64,000 bases of DNA from Marinomonas sp. TW1 (GTDB lineage: Bacteria > Pseudomonadota > Gammaproteobacteria > Pseudomonadales > Marinomonadaceae): the NCBI RefSeq assembly GCF_001625355.1, contig NZ_JSEE01000018.1, forward strand, positions 1 through 64,000. The letters are read 5' to 3'. How positions within the stretch are numbered: the first letter of the stretch is position 1; each line of letters starts with the position of its first letter. The notes beneath the pieces are model-generated. The model did not search any database and was not told where the DNA came from. It saw nothing but the letters and a program-made list of their open reading frames with translations. Of the stretch, positions 27,320-36,218 are shown one piece after another. The translations under genes were made by a program, and so were the position numbers.

Positions 27320-27530
27320 GATAGAAACCTTTGTTATTGTTATGTCATCTTGTCAAATGCACGTTGGCTTTGACTATGTTGGATTGTTCTTATTTCGTAC
27401 AAGTTTACTGAAATTCAGCTTAAACCTTTATACGAGTTAGTGAATTTAGCAAAGTAAATAAAAAGAAGGGGTAAAGTAGAGCAACCTAATGTAACAAAGT
27501 CTTGCAAAACTGTGGATTAACGATGATTTT

Positions 27531-28997
27531 CTAGTGGCGAGGCAACCAAACTCTGGCCTCTAAACCTTGCACCGGTTGGTTGCTTAAGGTCACTTCACCG
27601 CCGTGAGCGCGTGCGATATTTCGCGCAATACTCAAGCCTAAGCCCATGCCGGTAGGGTGGCCATTGTGTTCATCAATAAGGCGAGTATAGGGTTGGAATA
27701 CTTTATCGATTTTGTCGATTGGAATGCCTGGCCCCTGGTCACAAATACGAATGCAAACGCCTTCTTCATCGTCTTCTATGTGAATGGTGGCACGCTTTCC
27801 ATAGTACAAAGCGTTATCCACCAAGTTACCTAAACAGCGTTTAATGGCTAAAGGTTTGCCAATATAAGGGTGCTTTAGTTCCCCTTTGAGGATGATTTTT
27901 ATGCTGTGTAAATTGGCTGTTACCTGCATGTCTTTGAGCATGCGACTGATGTCCACTTCGACACGATTTTCATGAATGTCTGTTTCTTTGACGCTTTGTA
28001 AGGCGCCTTTTACCAACATATCCAAATCTTCTAAGTCGCGGATCATGGCATCGCGGGTGTCATCTTCATCGAGCATTTCGGCGCGTAATCGTAATCGCGT
28101 AATGGGGGTTTTTAAATCGTGTGAAATGGCGGCGAACAGTCTTTCTCTGTCATTTAAGTAACGCTGAATTCGACGCTGCATATCATTGAAGGCTTTGGCA
28201 GTATTGCGTACTTCGACACTGCCATTTTCTTTCATCGGGCGCCAGTCGCCTTGCCCGAAACGCTCCGCCGCTCTGGCCAGTGTCGCTAATGGTCTGGTTA
28301 CTCGTCGCAGAATAACAATGCTTAGTAACAGTACTGTGATGACGGACATGACCATCGAAAAGAGTCGGTCACCACTCACCGCCGTGGTGTCATCTAAGAA
28401 GTAAGGATCAGGCATTAAGCTGGCCAGATAGAGCCAATCTTTATCGTTGACGGGGATCTGAATCACAATAATTGGGGGTGTCAGTGGCTTCACTAGTAAA
28501 CTGTGGTGGCCCCAGCGTTCTGGCAAATCCATCAAACGGGTTTGGTTGTTGATGACGTGTAAGTCACTGGGACTGGAAAAAGCGATTTTGGCATTATGAA
28601 TACCGAGTTGTTTTACCAGTGTGTCATGAACTTCTTGTTTGACAACGTTCTTGAGTGGAGAGCCTTCTAAAGGATTGATTAGAATCTCTTCTTTGTTGAG
28701 GGTGACAAAAAAGCGTGTGCCACCCATGTCTTGTAATTGGTCGATAACAATGTGGCGATAGTTTGTCGGTAGTGAAGTGAAGTAACTGACTGTGGCGGCA
28801 ATACGAAACGCCATGTGCTTAGAGACTTCCCGCACGTTTTGTTCGGTATCTGATTCCAGCTGCCGTAACCAAAACGTCGAACTAATAAACTGCGCACTCG
28901 CGACCCCTAATGCCATGATGATGAGGATCTGCCCCGTCAGAGACTGAGACCAGCGCTTTAGGCGCTTTGACAGCAACGGCGGCGTGTTAGTTGACAT
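27531..28997 (-). CDS. Sensor histidine kinase of the sugar importer (EnvZ/GtrS-like)
   Basis: 488 residues. It has a membrane helix at about 22-42, a periplasmic domain to about residue 205, a second helix (VMSVITVLLLSIVILRRV), HAMP, HisKA with the phosphorylated histidine in AISHDLKTPITRLRLRAEML, and HATPase with N box LVDNALYYG, G1 DQGPGIP and G2 GMGLGLSIAR. The start overlaps the regulator gene's end by 11 nt. The next gene downstream is the hexose binding protein, the same arrangement as the GltR-GtrS system that controls gts genes in Pseudomonas. The ligand is not visible from sequence. Confidence 0.9.
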   Translation of the reverse strand: MSTNTPPLLSKRLKRWSQSLTGQILIIMALGVASAQFISSTFWLRQLESDTEQNVREVSKHMAFRIAATVSYFTSLPTNYRHIVIDQLQDMGGTRFFVTLNKEEILINPLEGSPLKNVVKQEVHDTLVKQLGIHNAKIAFSSPSDLHVINNQTRLMDLPERWGHHSLLVKPLTPPIIVIQIPVNDKDWLYLASLMPDPYFLDDTTAVSGDRLFSMVMSVITVLLLSIVILRRVTRPLATLARAAERFGQGDWRPMKENGSVEVRNTAKAFNDMQRRIQRYLNDRERLFAAISHDLKTPITRLRLRAEMLDEDDTRDAMIRDLEDLDMLVKGALQSVKETDIHENRVEVDISRMLKDMQVTANLHSIKIILKGELKHPYIGKPLAIKRCLGNLVDNALYYGKRATIHIEDDEEGVCIRICDQGPGIPIDKIDKVFQPYTRLIDEHNGHPTGMGLGLSIARNIARAHGGEVTLSNQPVQGLEARVWLPRH

Positions 28998-29739
28998 GAT
29001 CGAGCACGTTGACGGAAGCGGTTAATATGTAGCCCTGACCGCGAACGGTTTTGATTAATTGCGGGTGACGGGCATCTTCTCTTAATCTATGACGTAAACG
29101 GCTGACATGCACATCAATGAAACGATCGAGGGGCGTACTGTCGCGTCCGCGAGTATTTTCGGCAATGTGTTCTCGGGTAAGTACTTCGCCTGGGTTTTTC
29201 AAAAACAACATAAGTAAGTTGTAGTCAGCACCTGATAGGGATTCTTTTTCATCGCTGTAATGAAGCTCGCGGGATAAGGTGTCGAGGGTGAAATCGGCAA
29301 AATGATAAAAGCGATGCGCCTCGTTGGTATGATGATGTTCGCTGACTTCGATCTGTTCCATGCGACGTAAAATGGCTTTCATCCTCGCCAGTAGCTCGCG
29401 TGGATTAAACGGTTTGGCCAGATAATCGTCTGCACCAATTTCGAGACCAATAATACGATCCATTTCATCGGAATTGGCGGTCAGCATAATCACTGGTACT
29501 TGTGATTGCTCACGCAGTCCACGACAGACTGAAAAGCCATCTTGGCCGGGTAGCATGATGTCTAAAATGACCAAGTCTATGTGTTGATTCGGATCAAAAT
29601 TCGCTAAAAAGGCTTCACCCGAATCGGCGGTGAATACCGTAAATTGATGTTTTTCTAAATAGGATTTGAGCAGGGTGCGAATTTCATCATCATCGTCTAC
29701 CACATAGATACGTTTGGCTTTGGTCATACTTTTGCTCAA
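28987..29739 (-). CDS. OmpR-family response regulator (GltR-like)
   Basis: 250 residues. The receiver domain has the acidic cluster VVDDDDE, phosphoacceptor aspartate in LVILDIMLPG, T in IMLTAN and K in YLAKPF. The C-terminal winged helix has TREHIAENTRGRDSTPLDRF and VRGQGYIL. It is the first gene of the group regulator-kinase-binding protein-permeases-ATPase and probably activates the importer operon. The 190-bp spacer to the divergent sugar kinase contains a 20-bp palindrome that could serve this regulator or the LacI protein. Confidence 0.92.
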   Translation of the reverse strand: MSKSMTKAKRIYVVDDDDEIRTLLKSYLEKHQFTVFTADSGEAFLANFDPNQHIDLVILDIMLPGQDGFSVCRGLREQSQVPVIMLTANSDEMDRIIGLEIGADDYLAKPFNPRELLARMKAILRRMEQIEVSEHHHTNEAHRFYHFADFTLDTLSRELHYSDEKESLSGADYNLLMLFLKNPGEVLTREHIAENTRGRDSTPLDRFIDVHVSRLRHRLREDARHPQLIKTVRGQGYILTASVNVLDHVN

Positions 29740-29844
29740 TGTTTTGGGCTTGTGTTGTTGTGTTTGTTATTGGTTCTGAGTCTAGCAAGAAAGTATCATT
29801 GAACCAATTGGCTAAAAGAGGGTTTGCCCTCTTGGTATTTAAAT

Positions 29845-29864
29845 AAATTAAATTGATTTAATTT
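29845..29864. promoter_or_regulatory. AT-rich palindrome, candidate operator
   Basis: AAATTAAAT-tg-ATTTAATTT is a perfect 9-bp inverted repeat 65 bp upstream of the kinase start, in the divergent promoter region. A second hairpin (AAGAGGG / CCCTCTT) lies at 29816-29833. Which protein binds is unknown. Confidence 0.5.
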
Positions 29865-29929
29865 CTTCTCACCTGCATAATTTTTCGACTAATCTTACCC
29901 TTATTTATGAAATTTAAGAGATCAAGACA

Positions 29930-30901
29930 ATGACAACAAAAGTGATGGCGTTCGGTGAAGCCCTGATTGACTTCCTATCTAATGGTGCAACAAAAGCCGG
30001 TGAATTAGAGTCTTTCACCAAATTTCCGGGCGGCGCTCCGGCTAATGTCGCGGTGGCGGTTGCTCGTTTAGGCGGTAACAGTCATTTTGTTGGCCAAGTT
30101 GGCGATGATGCCTTCGGTCACTTTTTAAAAGCATCATTAGACGATTATGGTGTCGAAACCAGTAAAATGCTAATGACTCAAGAAGCGAAAACGGCATTAG
30201 CGTTTGTCAGTTTGGACGATACTGGGGAGCGTAGTTTTGAATTCTATCGCAGCCCGTCAGCGGACATCTTGTTCCGTGAGAAAGACTTTGATGCGAGTTG
30301 GTTTACCGATGCTAAAGGGGTGTTCCACACTTGTTCTAACACCTTAACCGATGCTGACATTACCAAAGCGACGTTAGCGGGTATTCAAATGGCGAAACAA
30401 GCCAATTGGATTGTCAGTATTGATGTGAACTTGCGTACCAATCTTTGGCCCAATGGTGAAGTAGATTGCCAGCGTGTGATTTCCTGGATGCAGTCGGCAG
30501 ATGTGGTAAAAGCCAGCTTAGAAGAATTGGCGCTGATGGCCGACGATCCGTTTGTGTTGATTGACGAATCTTTAAACGCAGGTGTCACTTTGTTTGTGTT
30601 AACCGATGGTGGTAATGCCATTCGTTTTTATACTAAAGAACAAGGTGAGGGTGAGGTTGTGACACCAAAAGTTGAAGTGAAAGACACCACTGCAGCGGGA
30701 GATGCTTTTGTGGGCGGCTTGTTGTATCAGTTGGCTGAAAAAGGCGGTGATCGTCAATCTATTGCTGCTTTTTCAAAGCAAGACCTAATTGATGTGATTC
30801 GTTTCGCAGCGGCTTGTGGCGCCGATTCTGTAACCAAATTGGGGGCTTACCCATCGTTACCTAATTTGACTGAAGCGAAAGCACAATTAGAGCGTTTTTA
30901 A
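29930..30901 (+). CDS. PfkB-family carbohydrate kinase, probable fructokinase
   Basis: A 323-residue cytosolic kinase. The substrate-binding N-terminal part has AFGEALIDF and the first PfkB signature GGAPANVAVAVARLGG. The second signature is DTTAAGDAFVGGLLY, with the catalytic aspartate and anion hole in A-A-G-D. This sequence style is that of ScrK-type fructokinases. Its position between a hexose importer and an alpha-glucoside importer with a glucosidase suggests it phosphorylates fructose freed from sucrose, but 2-keto-3-deoxygluconate or glucose kinase activity is possible. It is followed by a strong terminator. Confidence 0.88.
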   Translation: MTTKVMAFGEALIDFLSNGATKAGELESFTKFPGGAPANVAVAVARLGGNSHFVGQVGDDAFGHFLKASLDDYGVETSKMLMTQEAKTALAFVSLDDTGERSFEFYRSPSADILFREKDFDASWFTDAKGVFHTCSNTLTDADITKATLAGIQMAKQANWIVSIDVNLRTNLWPNGEVDCQRVISWMQSADVVKASLEELALMADDPFVLIDESLNAGVTLFVLTDGGNAIRFYTKEQGEGEVVTPKVEVKDTTAAGDAFVGGLLYQLAEKGGDRQSIAAFSKQDLIDVIRFAAACGADSVTKLGAYPSLPNLTEAKAQLERF

Positions 30902-30978
30902 GATTCTTGCGAATAACACAACTTAGTTGATTTAGTTAAACGGTTAAGAATTCATTTAGACGGTTAAGATAGATTTTA

Positions 30979-31007
30979 AAAGCGCGGCTTGACCGCGCTT
31001 TTTTTTT
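30979..31007 (+). terminator. Terminator after the sugar kinase
   Basis: AAAGCGCGG / CCGCGCTTT with a 5-nt loop, followed by a run of T residues to 31007. Confidence 0.92.
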
Positions 31008-31354
31008 GTCGGATACAAAGTGGAAGCTCAATCAAGCACAAGGCTATAAAGTATGGATTTAAGCGAATTTAATGGCTTTTAACCTGCTGAAAATTAGAAA
31101 AAAAATAACTCTGTTGGTTTTTTGTACATTTTTTGAAATGAAAATTTGCTCGCTTTTTTGCCAAAACATACTAAATTGAAAATAGAATTAAGATAATATT
31201 AAGGATATCGGAAGCTTGAAGCTGGGGCTTTGATTGTTAATAATCAAAAACCTTCTTAATCCTTATAGAAGAAGTGAGAACCTTGTTTCGACTTATGATA
31301 ATAACAAACAAAGGCGCGCTTGGGATTTTCTTAGCGAGTCAGTAAGGAGCAATG
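31008..31354 (+). promoter_or_regulatory. AT-rich control region before the alpha-glucoside operon
   Basis: A 347-bp spacer with no gene. It is strongly AT-rich from 31090 to 31215, as expected for a promoter. It contains a small hairpin (TTTGATT...AATCAAA, 31229-31247). An AAGGAG ribosome site at 31344-31349 sets the start of the binding-protein gene. No operator could be assigned to the LacI regulator with confidence. Confidence 0.5.
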
Positions 31355-32707
31355 ATGAAAAAATCCATTCTGTCTATGGCGGTTGCCATGACACTTTCCG
31401 CTACCTCGGCAACGGCTGCCGATCTTGTCTTCAAGCCTGGCGAAGACTCTCGTTTCCATTGGGAAAATTACGAAGCATTAAAATCGACGGATTTGTCCGG
31501 TGAAACCATTTCTGTATTCGGCCCTTGGATGGGCGATGAGAAAGCAAACTTCGATCGCGTTATTGCGTATTTTGAAGAAGCCACTGGCGCGAAAGTCAGT
31601 TACGCCGGTTCCGATTCTTTTGAGCAACAGATTGTAATTGATGCTCAAGCGGGCAGCGCGCCAAATGTTTCCGTATTTCCTCAGCCAGGTTTAGCGGCTG
31701 ATTTAGCCGCGAAAGGCTTTTTAACGCCACTAAACGATAATGTCAAAGAGGCGGTAGCGAAAGATTACGCGGCGGGTCAATCTTGGGTTGATTTAGCGAC
31801 CTTCGAAGACGGCCAAGGTAAAGATGAATTCTACGGTGTTTTCTATCGTGCGGACTTGAAATCGTTGGTTTGGTATTCGCCTGATAACTTCGCTGACGCG
31901 GGTTATGACATTCCAGAAAGCATGGAAGAATTGAAAGCACTGACCAAAGAAATTGTTGCAGACGGTGGTACGCCTTGGTGTATTGGTCTGGGTTCTGGTG
32001 CGGCAACGGGTTGGCCAGCAACCGACTGGGTAGAAGATTTGTTACTGCGTACTCAGCCTGCGTCTGTGTATGACCAATGGGTAACCAATGAAGTGAAATT
32101 TGATGATCCACGTATTGTGGGTGCGATCGAAGAATTTGGTTGGTTTGCACGTAACAACGAATACGTTGATGGTGGTGCCGGTGCGGTGTCTTCGACTGAC
32201 TTCCGTGACAGTCCGAAAGGCTTGTTCCAGTCGCCACCAAAATGTTACATGCATCGTCAAGCGTCTTTCATTCCGGCTTTCTTCCCAGAAGGAACAGAGC
32301 TTGGTTTGGATGCTGACTTCTTTTACTTCCCATCTTATGAGTCGAAAGGCCTAGGCAATCCAGTATTGGGTGCCGGTACTTTGGTGAGTATTACCAATGA
32401 CTCTAAAGGTGCTCGTGCGTTTATTGATTTCATCCGTTCGCCTATTGCCCACGAGTTGTGGATGGCACAAACCGGTTTCTTGTCTGCTCACTTGGGTGCG
32501 AACCCAGAGTTGTACTCAAGCGAGGCGGCGCGTAAGCAGGGTGAAATTTTGCGTTACGCAACGACGTTCCGTTTCGATGGCTCTGATTTGATGCCAGGTA
32601 AGATCGGTGCGGGTTCTTTCTGGACTGGTATGGTCGATTACACTGGTGGTAAAGAGGCGGAAGACGTTGCGAAAGACATTCAGAAAACGTGGGATGCGTT
32701 GAAGTAA
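31355..32707 (+). CDS. aglE: Alpha-glucoside ABC transporter substrate-binding protein
   Basis: 450 residues. The second of two adjacent ATGs (31355) is chosen because the AAGGAG site then has a 5-nt spacer. Signal peptide: KKSILSMAVAMTLSATSATA. The mature protein begins ADLVFKPG and includes YEALKSTDLSGETISVFGPW, a pattern I associate with AglE of Sinorhizobium (binding sucrose, trehalose and maltose). Cysteine pairs occur at P-W-C-I-G and P-K-C-Y-M. It is the first gene of the agl-like operon and is followed by an attenuating terminator, consistent with excess binding protein. Confidence 0.9.
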   Translation: MKKSILSMAVAMTLSATSATAADLVFKPGEDSRFHWENYEALKSTDLSGETISVFGPWMGDEKANFDRVIAYFEEATGAKVSYAGSDSFEQQIVIDAQAGSAPNVSVFPQPGLAADLAAKGFLTPLNDNVKEAVAKDYAAGQSWVDLATFEDGQGKDEFYGVFYRADLKSLVWYSPDNFADAGYDIPESMEELKALTKEIVADGGTPWCIGLGSGAATGWPATDWVEDLLLRTQPASVYDQWVTNEVKFDDPRIVGAIEEFGWFARNNEYVDGGAGAVSSTDFRDSPKGLFQSPPKCYMHRQASFIPAFFPEGTELGLDADFFYFPSYESKGLGNPVLGAGTLVSITNDSKGARAFIDFIRSPIAHELWMAQTGFLSAHLGANPELYSSEAARKQGEILRYATTFRFDGSDLMPGKIGAGSFWTGMVDYTGGKEAEDVAKDIQKTWDALK

Positions 32708-32718
32708 TCCCGTTTGTT

Positions 32719-32756
32719 AAGCCCCCAAGTGATCTTGTTTGCTTGGGGGCTTTTTG
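32719..32756 (+). terminator. Attenuator-type terminator after aglE
   Basis: AAGCCCCCAAG and CTTGGGGGCTT form an 11-bp stem followed by TTT. Partial read-through would supply the permease genes downstream. Confidence 0.88.
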
Positions 32757-32825
32757 TAGTTTATTTGCCAGATAAAAGATGAAGGACGTGAGTCTTATTC
32801 ATCGTCAATGTACCTTGGAGATGTT

Positions 32826-33836
32826 ATGGCCCAGCTCGCTTCTGCACTAGCGATTATGATAATGGGTGTATTGGGATGCGCTGCCTATTTTTACGGATCT
32901 AATTTTTTATTAGATAAACTTTTCCCGACCAAAAATAGACCTTATGAGCAGATCGCGCGAAATTTGCGCACCGCGAATATGGTTCGCCCTTGGTTGTTTT
33001 TAGGCCCTGCCGTTCTACTGCTGACCTTTTATTTATTCTATCCTGTGATCGATTCTTTCCGTCTGTCTTTCTTTGACCGAACGGGTGATGAGTTCGTTGG
33101 CCTTTCCAATTACGTTTGGTTATTTGGCAGTGATGAGTTCTTTGAGTCTTTTCGCAATAACATGTTGTGGTTGATTGTTGTGCCGACCGCAGCGACTTTT
33201 TTTGGTTTGATTATCGCTACCATGACCGATCGTATTTGGTGGGGTAATATTGCCAAAAGCCTGATCTTTATGCCGATGGCGATTTCGTTCATTGGTGCGT
33301 CGGTGATCTGGAAATTTATTTACGATTTCCGCAGTGGCGGTGATGCTCAAATCGGTTTGTTGAATGCCATTGTGGTGTTTTTTGGTGGTGAGCCGCAAAA
33401 CTGGATCACGATTCCTTTCTGGAACAATTTTTTCTTAATGATCATCCTTGTCTGGATTCAAACCGGTTTTGCTATGGTGATCTTGTCTGCTGCGTTACGT
33501 GGTATTCCTGATGAAACTATTGAAGCAGCGGTATTGGATGGTGCGAACGGCTTACAAATTTTCTTCAAAATCATGGTGCCACAGATTTGGGGAACCATTG
33601 CCGTGGTGTGGACCACTATTACTATTTTGGTTCTGAAGGTATTCGATATCGTGTTGGCCATGACCAATGGTCAGTGGGATACACAAGTATTAGCCAATCA
33701 AATGTTTGATTGGATGTTCCGTGGCGGCGGCGATTTCGGCCGTGGCGCGGTCGTTGCAATTGTTATTATGGTGTTGGTAATTCCTATCATGATTTGGAAC
33801 ATTAAGCGTGCAAACGCAGAAATGGAGGGACGTTAA
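32826..33836 (+). CDS. aglF: Alpha-glucoside ABC transporter permease
   Basis: The ATG at 32826 has a TTGGAG ribosome site 5 nt before it; an upstream ATG at 32808 lacks one. It has 336 residues and about eight membrane helices, including an extra N-terminal one typical of AglF. The EAA loop is EAAVLDGANGLQIFFKIMVP. It forms the transmembrane pore with the next gene product, whose start follows its stop by 1 bp. Confidence 0.9.
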   Translation: MAQLASALAIMIMGVLGCAAYFYGSNFLLDKLFPTKNRPYEQIARNLRTANMVRPWLFLGPAVLLLTFYLFYPVIDSFRLSFFDRTGDEFVGLSNYVWLFGSDEFFESFRNNMLWLIVVPTAATFFGLIIATMTDRIWWGNIAKSLIFMPMAISFIGASVIWKFIYDFRSGGDAQIGLLNAIVVFFGGEPQNWITIPFWNNFFLMIILVWIQTGFAMVILSAALRGIPDETIEAAVLDGANGLQIFFKIMVPQIWGTIAVVWTTITILVLKVFDIVLAMTNGQWDTQVLANQMFDWMFRGGGDFGRGAVVAIVIMVLVIPIMIWNIKRANAEMEGR

Positions 33837-33837
33837 T

Positions 33838-34980
33838 ATGGTTGCCTCTTCAAAGCGTACGCCGCTGACTTTTTTGGTACATGCCACTGTGTTGTTTTTG
33901 GTGGTGCTGTGGACTATCCCAACAGCGGGTTTATTTATTTCATCGATTCGCGACAAGGATCAACTTTCGGTATCTGGCTGGTGGACGGCCTTATCAACCT
34001 CTGAACAGCGTCTTGTGACAAGAGCTTATGAGCCTAAATCACAAGTACAACAAGGTGATCGCTTTGTGATTCGCGGTAACTTGTTGGAAGGCGGTAGCGG
34101 AGAAATCGCGCGTTTTGGATTCAGCTCGCTAAAGCCTGAAGCGTATGCCGTTGGTGACGTGGCCGAGATGAAAAAAGGCCGCACTCTGCAGGTCAATGCG
34201 AATGGCGATTATGTCTTGTCTTCGCCGACCGAATGGAAAGGTTCCCGTGGCCAGCGTATTTTCTATACGGCCGAAGTGCCACCGCGTTTCACTTTAGATA
34301 ACTATCGTGAAGTGTTGAGTGCGGAAGGCCTGGGCCAATCTTTCATTAACTCTCTGACGGTGACCATTCCAGCGACCATTATTCCTATTTTGGTCGCAGC
34401 GTTTGCCGCCTATGCCTTGGCGTGGATGCGTTTTCCTGGACGTGCTTTGCTGATTGCTGGCGTCGTAGGCTTACTGGTTGTGCCGTTGCAGATGTCATTG
34501 ATTCCTTTGCTGAAGAGTTACAACTTGATTGGTGAGTTTTTTGGGGTTGGTTCAAAAACCTATGTGGGGATTTGGCTCGCACATACGGGGTTTGGCTTGC
34601 CGTTGGCGATTTATCTACTGCGTAATTACATCTCAGGTTTGCCGGGCGAAATTATCGAATCGGCACGTGTCGATGGGGCTTCTGACTTTGATATTTTCCG
34701 CAAAATCATTTTGCCTTTGTCTTTCCCTGCGTTGGCGTCTTTTGCCATCTTCCAGTTCCTTTGGGTATGGAATGACTTGCTCATTGCCATGGTGTTCTTG
34801 GGCAACAATCAGGAGCATTTGGTACTGACTGGGCAACTACGTGAGCTATTGGGCTCCCGTGGCGGTAACTGGGAGATTCTGACGGCGTCTGCCTTTATCA
34901 CCATTATTATTCCGTTATTGGTCTTCTTTAGCTTACAGCGCTATTTAGTGCGCGGTTTGCTGGCAGGCTCTGTGAAATAA
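33838..34980 (+). CDS. aglG: Alpha-glucoside ABC transporter permease
   Basis: 380 residues from the ATG at 33838, which has a GGAGGG site 8 nt upstream; a longer frame begins 30 nt earlier inside aglF. After the first helix there is a roughly 120-residue periplasmic insertion (DKDQLSVSGWWTALSTSEQR onward) before the remaining five helices, a feature of AglG-type permeases. EAA loop: ESARVDGASDFDIFRKIILP. The C-terminus is RYLVRGLLAGSVK. Confidence 0.9.
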   Translation: MVASSKRTPLTFLVHATVLFLVVLWTIPTAGLFISSIRDKDQLSVSGWWTALSTSEQRLVTRAYEPKSQVQQGDRFVIRGNLLEGGSGEIARFGFSSLKPEAYAVGDVAEMKKGRTLQVNANGDYVLSSPTEWKGSRGQRIFYTAEVPPRFTLDNYREVLSAEGLGQSFINSLTVTIPATIIPILVAAFAAYALAWMRFPGRALLIAGVVGLLVVPLQMSLIPLLKSYNLIGEFFGVGSKTYVGIWLAHTGFGLPLAIYLLRNYISGLPGEIIESARVDGASDFDIFRKIILPLSFPALASFAIFQFLWVWNDLLIAMVFLGNNQEHLVLTGQLRELLGSRGGNWEILTASAFITIIIPLLVFFSLQRYLVRGLLAGSVK

Positions 34981-34992
34981 AACCACCTAGGC

Positions 34993-35019
34993 GAGTGGGT
35001 TGAGCCAAGCTCCCCACTC
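34993..35019 (+). repeat. Intergenic hairpin between aglG and aglK
   Basis: GAGTGGG and CCCACTC pair around a 13-nt loop in the 71-bp gap. There is no T-run, so it is more likely a stabiliser or processing site than a terminator. Confidence 0.45.
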
Positions 35020-35051
35020 AAGGTAAGCATTTAGATTGAGGCATTTAAATC

Positions 35052-36146
35052 ATGGCTGATGTTAAGTTAACCCATGTAAAGAAAATTTATTCGAACAAAG
35101 TTGAAGTCCTAAAAGACATCAATTTGGACATCAAACAGGGTGAGTTCATTGTGTTTGTTGGTCCATCGGGCTGCGGTAAATCGACCCTATTGCGCATGAT
35201 CTCTGGTCTGGAAGACATTTCGGCTGGTACTTTGGAGATCGACGGTCAGGTGGTGAACGACATTCCACCTGCTTTGCGTGGTATTGCCATGGTGTTCCAA
35301 AGCTATGCGTTGTACCCGCACATGACAGTATACGACAACATGGCGTTCAGCTTGCAAATTGCGAAAGTAAGCAAAGACGATGTCGATCAACAGGTACGCA
35401 AAGCGGCAGAAATGTTGCAGTTGACGCCTTACCTTGATCGTCTACCAAAAGCGTTGTCTGGTGGTCAGCGTCAGCGTGTGGCGATCGGCCGTGCCATCGT
35501 GCGTCGTCCAAAAGTGTTCTTGTTTGACGAGCCTTTGTCTAACTTGGATGCGGCTTTGCGTGTAGCAACACGTATGGAAATTGCCAATCTGAAAGAAAGC
35601 ATGCCGGATTCCACCATGATCTATGTTACCCATGATCAGGTAGAGGCCATGACATTGGCTGATCGAATTGTGCTGTTGTCAGCGGGCAATATCGAGCAAG
35701 TCGGTTCACCGCTTGAGCTTTATGAACACCCTGCAAACGTTTTTGTGGCTAAGTTTATTGGTTCTCCTGCAATGAATATCTTGCCTTGTCGAATTGAGAA
35801 AACAGGTGAGCAAACGGAAGTGTCTTTGTCGGCGAAAATGTCCGTGACAGCGCCAATTACTACGCAAGCAAGCGAGCAGTCCAAAGCGGCTTTCTTTGGT
35901 ATTCGTCCTGAAGATTTGAGTGTGGTGGCGAGCGAAGAAGAAGGCTTCTTGTCTGGAACCGTGTCTTTTATTGAGTCTCTTGGTGAAGCGACCTTGTTGT
36001 ACGTTCAAGTGCCTGGTTGTGAAGACATGGTGATTGCGAAAGAGTCGGGTACCTTGAGTATCCAGCGTGGCGAACAGGTTCATTTGTCGACTGCGCCAGA
36101 GAAAATGCATTTATTTGACGATAACGAACTGTCTTATCGTCGTTAA
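35052..36146 (+). CDS. aglK: Alpha-glucoside ABC transporter ATPase
   Basis: A 364-residue MalK-family ATPase: Walker A GPSGCGKSTLLRM, Q-loop VFQSYALYP, signature LSGGQRQRVAIGRA, Walker B VFLFDEPLSNLD, H-loop YVTHDQ, and a C-terminal regulatory domain (FFGIRPEDL). It pairs with the AglFG-like permeases. It is a paralogue of the ATPase at 22995-24104, so the two importers each carry their own motor. Confidence 0.92.
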   Translation: MADVKLTHVKKIYSNKVEVLKDINLDIKQGEFIVFVGPSGCGKSTLLRMISGLEDISAGTLEIDGQVVNDIPPALRGIAMVFQSYALYPHMTVYDNMAFSLQIAKVSKDDVDQQVRKAAEMLQLTPYLDRLPKALSGGQRQRVAIGRAIVRRPKVFLFDEPLSNLDAALRVATRMEIANLKESMPDSTMIYVTHDQVEAMTLADRIVLLSAGNIEQVGSPLELYEHPANVFVAKFIGSPAMNILPCRIEKTGEQTEVSLSAKMSVTAPITTQASEQSKAAFFGIRPEDLSVVASEEEGFLSGTVSFIESLGEATLLYVQVPGCEDMVIAKESGTLSIQRGEQVHLSTAPEKMHLFDDNELSYRR

Positions 36147-36167
36147 TTTTACAAGTCTTATTGTTGA

Positions 36168-36201
36168 TTGGGATAAGGTGCTGCCTTATCCCAAGTTTTT
36201 T
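36168..36201 (+). terminator. Strong terminator-like hairpin between aglK and aglA
   Basis: TTGGGATAAGG and CCTTATCCCAA form an 11-bp perfect stem with a 5-nt loop, then GTTTTTTG. It ends 18 bp before aglA, so expression of the glucosidase would depend on read-through or antitermination, or come from a separate promoter. Confidence 0.8.
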
Positions 36202-36218
36202 GTTTTTGGAGAGTCAGT

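Noticed and set aside
31743..32240. 165-codon open frame antisense to aglE
   Set aside because: Histidine-rich, low-complexity translation typical of a shadow frame, opposite a conserved binding-protein gene.
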